A stretch of 18,146 nucleotides of DNA, from positions 1-18,146 of the forward strand of contig JADJRJ010000008.1 of the NCBI GenBank assembly GCA_016712265.1. The letters are read 5' to 3'. A program made the translations under genes and the position numbers. The notes beneath the pieces were generated by a model. That model was not told the DNA's origin, made no database searches, and saw only the letters and a list, made by a program, of their open reading frames with translations. Positions within the stretch are counted from its first letter, which is position 1. Each line of letters opens with the position of its first letter. This DNA is from Gemmatimonadota bacterium (GTDB taxonomy: Bacteria; Gemmatimonadota; Gemmatimonadetes; Gemmatimonadales; Gemmatimonadaceae). Positions 14,960 to 18,146 of the stretch are shown here, piece by piece.

Positions 14960-17753
14960 ATGCGCATCCTCGATCGCCGCGTCTTCGTCGGACCCTCTGT
15001 CTACGCGCACTTCCCGGTCATCCGCCTGGAAGTCGACTTGGGCGAACTGGAACAGTGGCCCACCGCGCGCCTCGGACCCGCGTTCATTGATGCGCTGATC
15101 GAACGACTGCCTGGCCTCACCGAACACGGCTGCTCCTACGGCGTTCCCGGCGGATTCATCCGCCGGATGCGCGAGGACGAGGGCACCTGGCTCGGCCACG
15201 TCCTGGAACATGTGGCCATTGAGCTGCAGAACATGACGGGCGAGGACGTCACCTTCGGCAAGACGCGCGAGATCGATGGGCGCCCGGGCGTGTACGACGT
15301 GGTCTTCGAGTATGAGCAGGCCGAGGTGGGGAACGAGGCCGCGGACCTCGCGTTATCGCTGCTGCATTCGTTGATGCCGGCCGCGTTGCGACCGGGCGAC
15401 CATCCGGCCGACTGGTCATGGGAGACAGCACGTGACGAGTTCATCCGGTACGCGCAGCGACGTGCGCTGGGTCCATCGACGGCGTCGCTGGTGCGCGAGG
15501 CGCAACGGCGCGGCATCCCGTGGCTGCGGCTCAACCAGTTCTCGCTCGTCCAGCTCGGCTACGGCCGCCACCAGAAGCGCCTGCAGGCCACCGTCACCTC
15601 CAGCACGCCACACATCGCCGTTGAGCTGGCGAGCGACAAGGAAGAGACCAACAAGATCCTCGGGATGCTGGGACTCCCCGTGCCGCAGCAGCGCCTGGTC
15701 CAGTCCGTGGACGGGGCCGTGCAGGCCGCACGGCGCATCGGCTTCCCGGTGGTGGTGAAGCCCTACAACGCCAATCACGGCCGCGGCGTCTCGATTCGCC
15801 TGATGGACGACGACAGTGTACGGGTCGCGTTCGACAAGGCGAAGGAGCACTCGCGTTCGGTCCTCGTGGAGAGCTTCATCACGGGCGACGACCACCGTAT
15901 GCTCGTGATCAACGGTGAGCTGGTGGCCGCGTCACGCCGCGAGCCCGGGCACGTGGTGGGCGACGGCGCGCACACGATCGAGCAACTCGTCGCCATCGTG
16001 AACCAGGACCCACGCCGCGGCATTGGCCACGAGAAGGTGCTCACGCGCATCGAGCTCGACCACGAGGCCAATCGCCTCATGGAGACGAAGGGCTACAACA
16101 AGGACACCGTCCCGCCGGCGGGCGAGAAGGTCTACCTGCGCCTCACCGCGAACCTCTCCACGGGCGGCACCGCATCGGACGTGACCGACGTCGTGCATCC
16201 CGACAACGTTGAGATGGCGGTGCGGGCCATCAAGGCGATCGGCCTCGACGTCGGCGGCGTGGACTTCCTCACCACCGACATCACGCAGTCGTACAAGGAC
16301 ATCGGCGGCGCCATTTGTGAAGTCAACGCGGCTCCCGGGTACCGCATGCACATGGCCCCCAGCGACGGCAAGCCGCGCGATGTCGCGGGTCGCACGATCG
16401 ACATGCTCTTCCCGGCCGGCAGCCCGAGCTGGATCCCGATCGCCGCCGTCACCGGCACCAACGGCAAGACCACCACGGCACGCATGCTCGCCCACATCCA
16501 CAAGATGTGCGGCAAGACGGTGGGGCTGACCTCCACGGATGGTGTGTACATCAACGGCCAGCGCACCGTGGCGGGCGACATGACGGGCCCCGTCTCCGCG
16601 CGCATGGTCCTCTCCGACCCATCGGTCGACGTCGCCGTGCTCGAAGTGGCGCGCGGCGGGCTGCTGCGCGCCGGGCTCGGCGTGCGACATGTGGACGTGG
16701 GTGCGGTCCTCAACGTGCAGAGCGACCACCTCGGCATGCGTGGGGTCAATACGCTGGACGACCTGGCCGAGGTGAAACGCATCATCGCCGAGGTTGCGCG
16801 CGACACCGTGGTCCTCAACGCCGACGATCCGCGCGTCCTGCGGATGGCCGCGTACACCGATGCGAAGAACCTGTGCTACGTGACCCTCAACCCGGAGCAC
16901 CAGCTGGTGCGCGAGCATATCCGCGCCGGTGGCCGGGCGATTGCGCTCGAGGGGGATCAACGGGCAGATGATGACGATCTACGACAAGGGGCCCACATCC
17001 CGTTGTTGTGGACGCACCTCGTCCCCGCGACGATGGAAGGCAAGGCGACCTTCAACGTGCAGAACGCGATGTTCGCCGCCGCGATGGCCTACAGCATGGG
17101 GCTCAAGCTGGAGGACATTCGCAACCGGGCTGCGGACGTTTCACACGACGTTTTCAGGCCCCGGTCGGCTCAATGTGTTCGATGAGCACCCGTTCAAGGT
17201 CATCATGGACTACGGGCACAATGCCGCCGCCGTGGACGCCGTGTGCCAGCTGGTGGCACGGCTCGAGTGCAGGGCCGGCGCATTTGTGTGGTGGCCGGTC
17301 CCGGCGACCGGCGCGATGAGGACCTGGACGAGATCGGTCAGGCCGCCGCGCGCGCGAACTTTGATCATTACATCTGCCGCCGCGACGACGACCTCCGCGG
17401 CCGCGGCGAGATGGACGTACCGCACCGCATCCGCGATGCGATGCTCGCCGCCGGAGTCCCCGCCAACCGGGTCCAGGTAATCCCCGACGAGCAGGAAGCG
17501 ATGCAGGCCGGGCTGGAGATGGCGCAGCGCGGGACATCCTGCTGCTCTTCGCCGATGCCTGGCGCGCGGGTGGAAGCAGGTCGTGCACTTCCGGAGCGAA
17601 GGCGCGACGGAATCGCTGCACGGACCGGTTCACATCGGGTCCCGGTGGCCGGTGATGATGCGGCGATCCGGGCGATGCCGCTACGTTGGGTGAGGAGGTG
17701 TCGCTGGTGCGCGATGAGCGTGGCGTGCGGTTAGCGAAGACAGCGACGACTAG
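14960..17753 (+). CDS. cphA: Cyanophycin synthetase, C-terminus frameshifted
   Basis: ATP-dependent enzyme that builds cyanophycin by adding Asp to the backbone and Arg to its side chain. Layout: an N-terminal domain (residues 1 to about 215; opening MRILDRRVFVGPSVYAHFPV, then GTWLGHVLEHVAIELQ), an ATP-grasp domain (about 220-480; GFPVVVKPYNANHGRGVSIR, DDHRMLVINGELVAASRR, VVGDGAHTIEQL, ICEVNAAPGYRMH) and a Mur-ligase-like domain with P-loop TGTNGKTTT from residue 498, then VLEVARGGLLRAGLG, HIPLLWTHLVPATMEGKA, PGRLNVFDEHPF, VIMDYGHNAAAVDA and RRICVVAGPGDRRDED. The first 2 kb is intact. Single-base indels occur at G runs near 16953 and 16987, near 17129 and 17270, and several after 17530. Reading through them gives DILLLFADAWRAG, KQVVHFRSEGATESLHG and SLVRDERGVRLA, with TAG at 17751-17753, about 930 residues, normal for CphA. 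The N-terminus differs from the cyanobacterial LRGPNYW form. Confidence 0.95.
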
Positions 17754-17780
17754 GCCCGCGGCCCGCCCCGCCACCATCAA

Positions 17781-18146
17781 CCAGCACCACGCAGCCGCTT
17801 GCTCTCCGCACTCATCGACTCCCGCCTCATGGGCCCGAACCTCTACCACCTGCCTCCCCGGCGCGGTACTCGAGGTCGCAGTGGAATCGGCGCACGCGGC
17901 GGAGCTGGCACGACGGCGGTCCGTGACCGCTCGACGCCTGCTGGATGCGCTGGGATGGCATGGTGAGTCGGTCGTGACGCGCAGTGGCCCGGCGGCCTCG
18001 GCTTGTTTGTCACCGCGCCGGTCGACGGCCTCCTGCGCCGCCACCGAGGTCACTGAACAGGCCCCTCGCCCTGGTCGAGCTCGGTGAGGCGTTGCCAGAC
18101 GACGACCTCGTCGCGCCTGCGTGCACATCCAGCACGAACGACGTCC
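17781..18146 (+). CDS. CphA/Mur-ligase-like protein N-terminus, partial and frameshifted
   Basis: Directly after cphA a new protein begins and runs off the window. Frame-joined pieces read SALIDSRLMGPNLYHLPP, GAVLEVAVESAHAAELARR, ARRLLDALGWHGESVVTR, WPGGLGLFVTAPVDGLL and AATEVTEQA. The opening 'DSR-L-GPNL' plus 'AVLEV' resembles the N-terminal domain that precedes the ATP-grasp or Mur-ligase part of CphA-like proteins. I recall Mur-ligase-family proteins of this type encoded beside cphA in several heterotrophic bacteria, where a second CphA-like enzyme may share or modify polymer synthesis. At least three indels occur in 0.35 kb. The start is unclear (no good ATG). The catalytic domains lie outside the window, so the assignment is provisional. 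Confidence 0.5.

Noticed and set aside
15932..16960. 342-codon minus-strand open frame, His/Val/Arg-rich
   Set aside because: Complement of the intact ATP-grasp and Mur-ligase part of cphA.
17154..18128. 324-codon minus-strand open frame
   Set aside because: Arg/Ala-rich shadow; the plus strand gives recognisable cphA C-terminal motifs and the next gene's start.

Overview
The window is GC-rich DNA, apparently from a free-living Gram-negative-type bacterium with many exported enzymes. The protein style (exported S51, M19 and amidohydrolase hydrolases, a TIGR04076 protein, a divergent CphA) recalls Gemmatimonadota. That is an impression from remembered sequences, not a search. No rRNA, tRNA, CRISPR array or transposase was seen.

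Left arm (1-4930, heavily garbled). Nearly every reading frame is broken. Two families can still be recovered by joining frames: an NhaC-like Na+/H+ antiporter on the minus strand running off the left edge, and a TIGR04076-family protein on the plus strand at about 1048-1392. The rest holds short protein-like patches (a lipoprotein-type leader near 1971, patches near 2517-2603, 2950-3160 and 3786-3845) and a 24-base poly(A) run at 3280-3303.

Plus-strand block (4934-8909): an S12-type serine hydrolase, an exported cyanophycinase-like S51 peptidase that probably overlaps it, a small BsuPI-like lipoprotein, and an exported M19 dipeptidase. All four carry several indels. A 9-nt-period hairpin repeat occurs three times around the M19 gene (7460-7590, 8913-9023, 9039-9095).

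Minus-strand block (9090-13778): in transcription order, a two-domain VOC/glyoxalase protein, a WecB-like sugar-nucleotide 2-epimerase 18 nt further on, an exported protein made of two similar halves joined by an Asp/Arg-rich linker, and an exported amidohydrolase. Hairpins lie in the gaps.

Right plus-strand block (14036-18146): a canonical intracellular cyanophycinase (cphB), cyanophycin synthetase (cphA), and the start of a further CphA/Mur-ligase-like protein running off the right edge. This is a cyanophycin (Arg-Asp storage polymer) synthesis and breakdown locus. With the exported S51 peptidase and exported dipeptidase about 7 kb away, it raises the possibility of both internal storage and external use of cyanophycin-like polymers.

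Caution: genes between about 10.5 and 16.9 kb are intact, while indels become more frequent toward both ends and often sit at homopolymers. Uncorrected sequencing error at the ends of a low-coverage long-read contig explains this better than gene decay. I therefore annotate the broken genes as frameshifted CDSs rather than asserting that they are pseudogenes.
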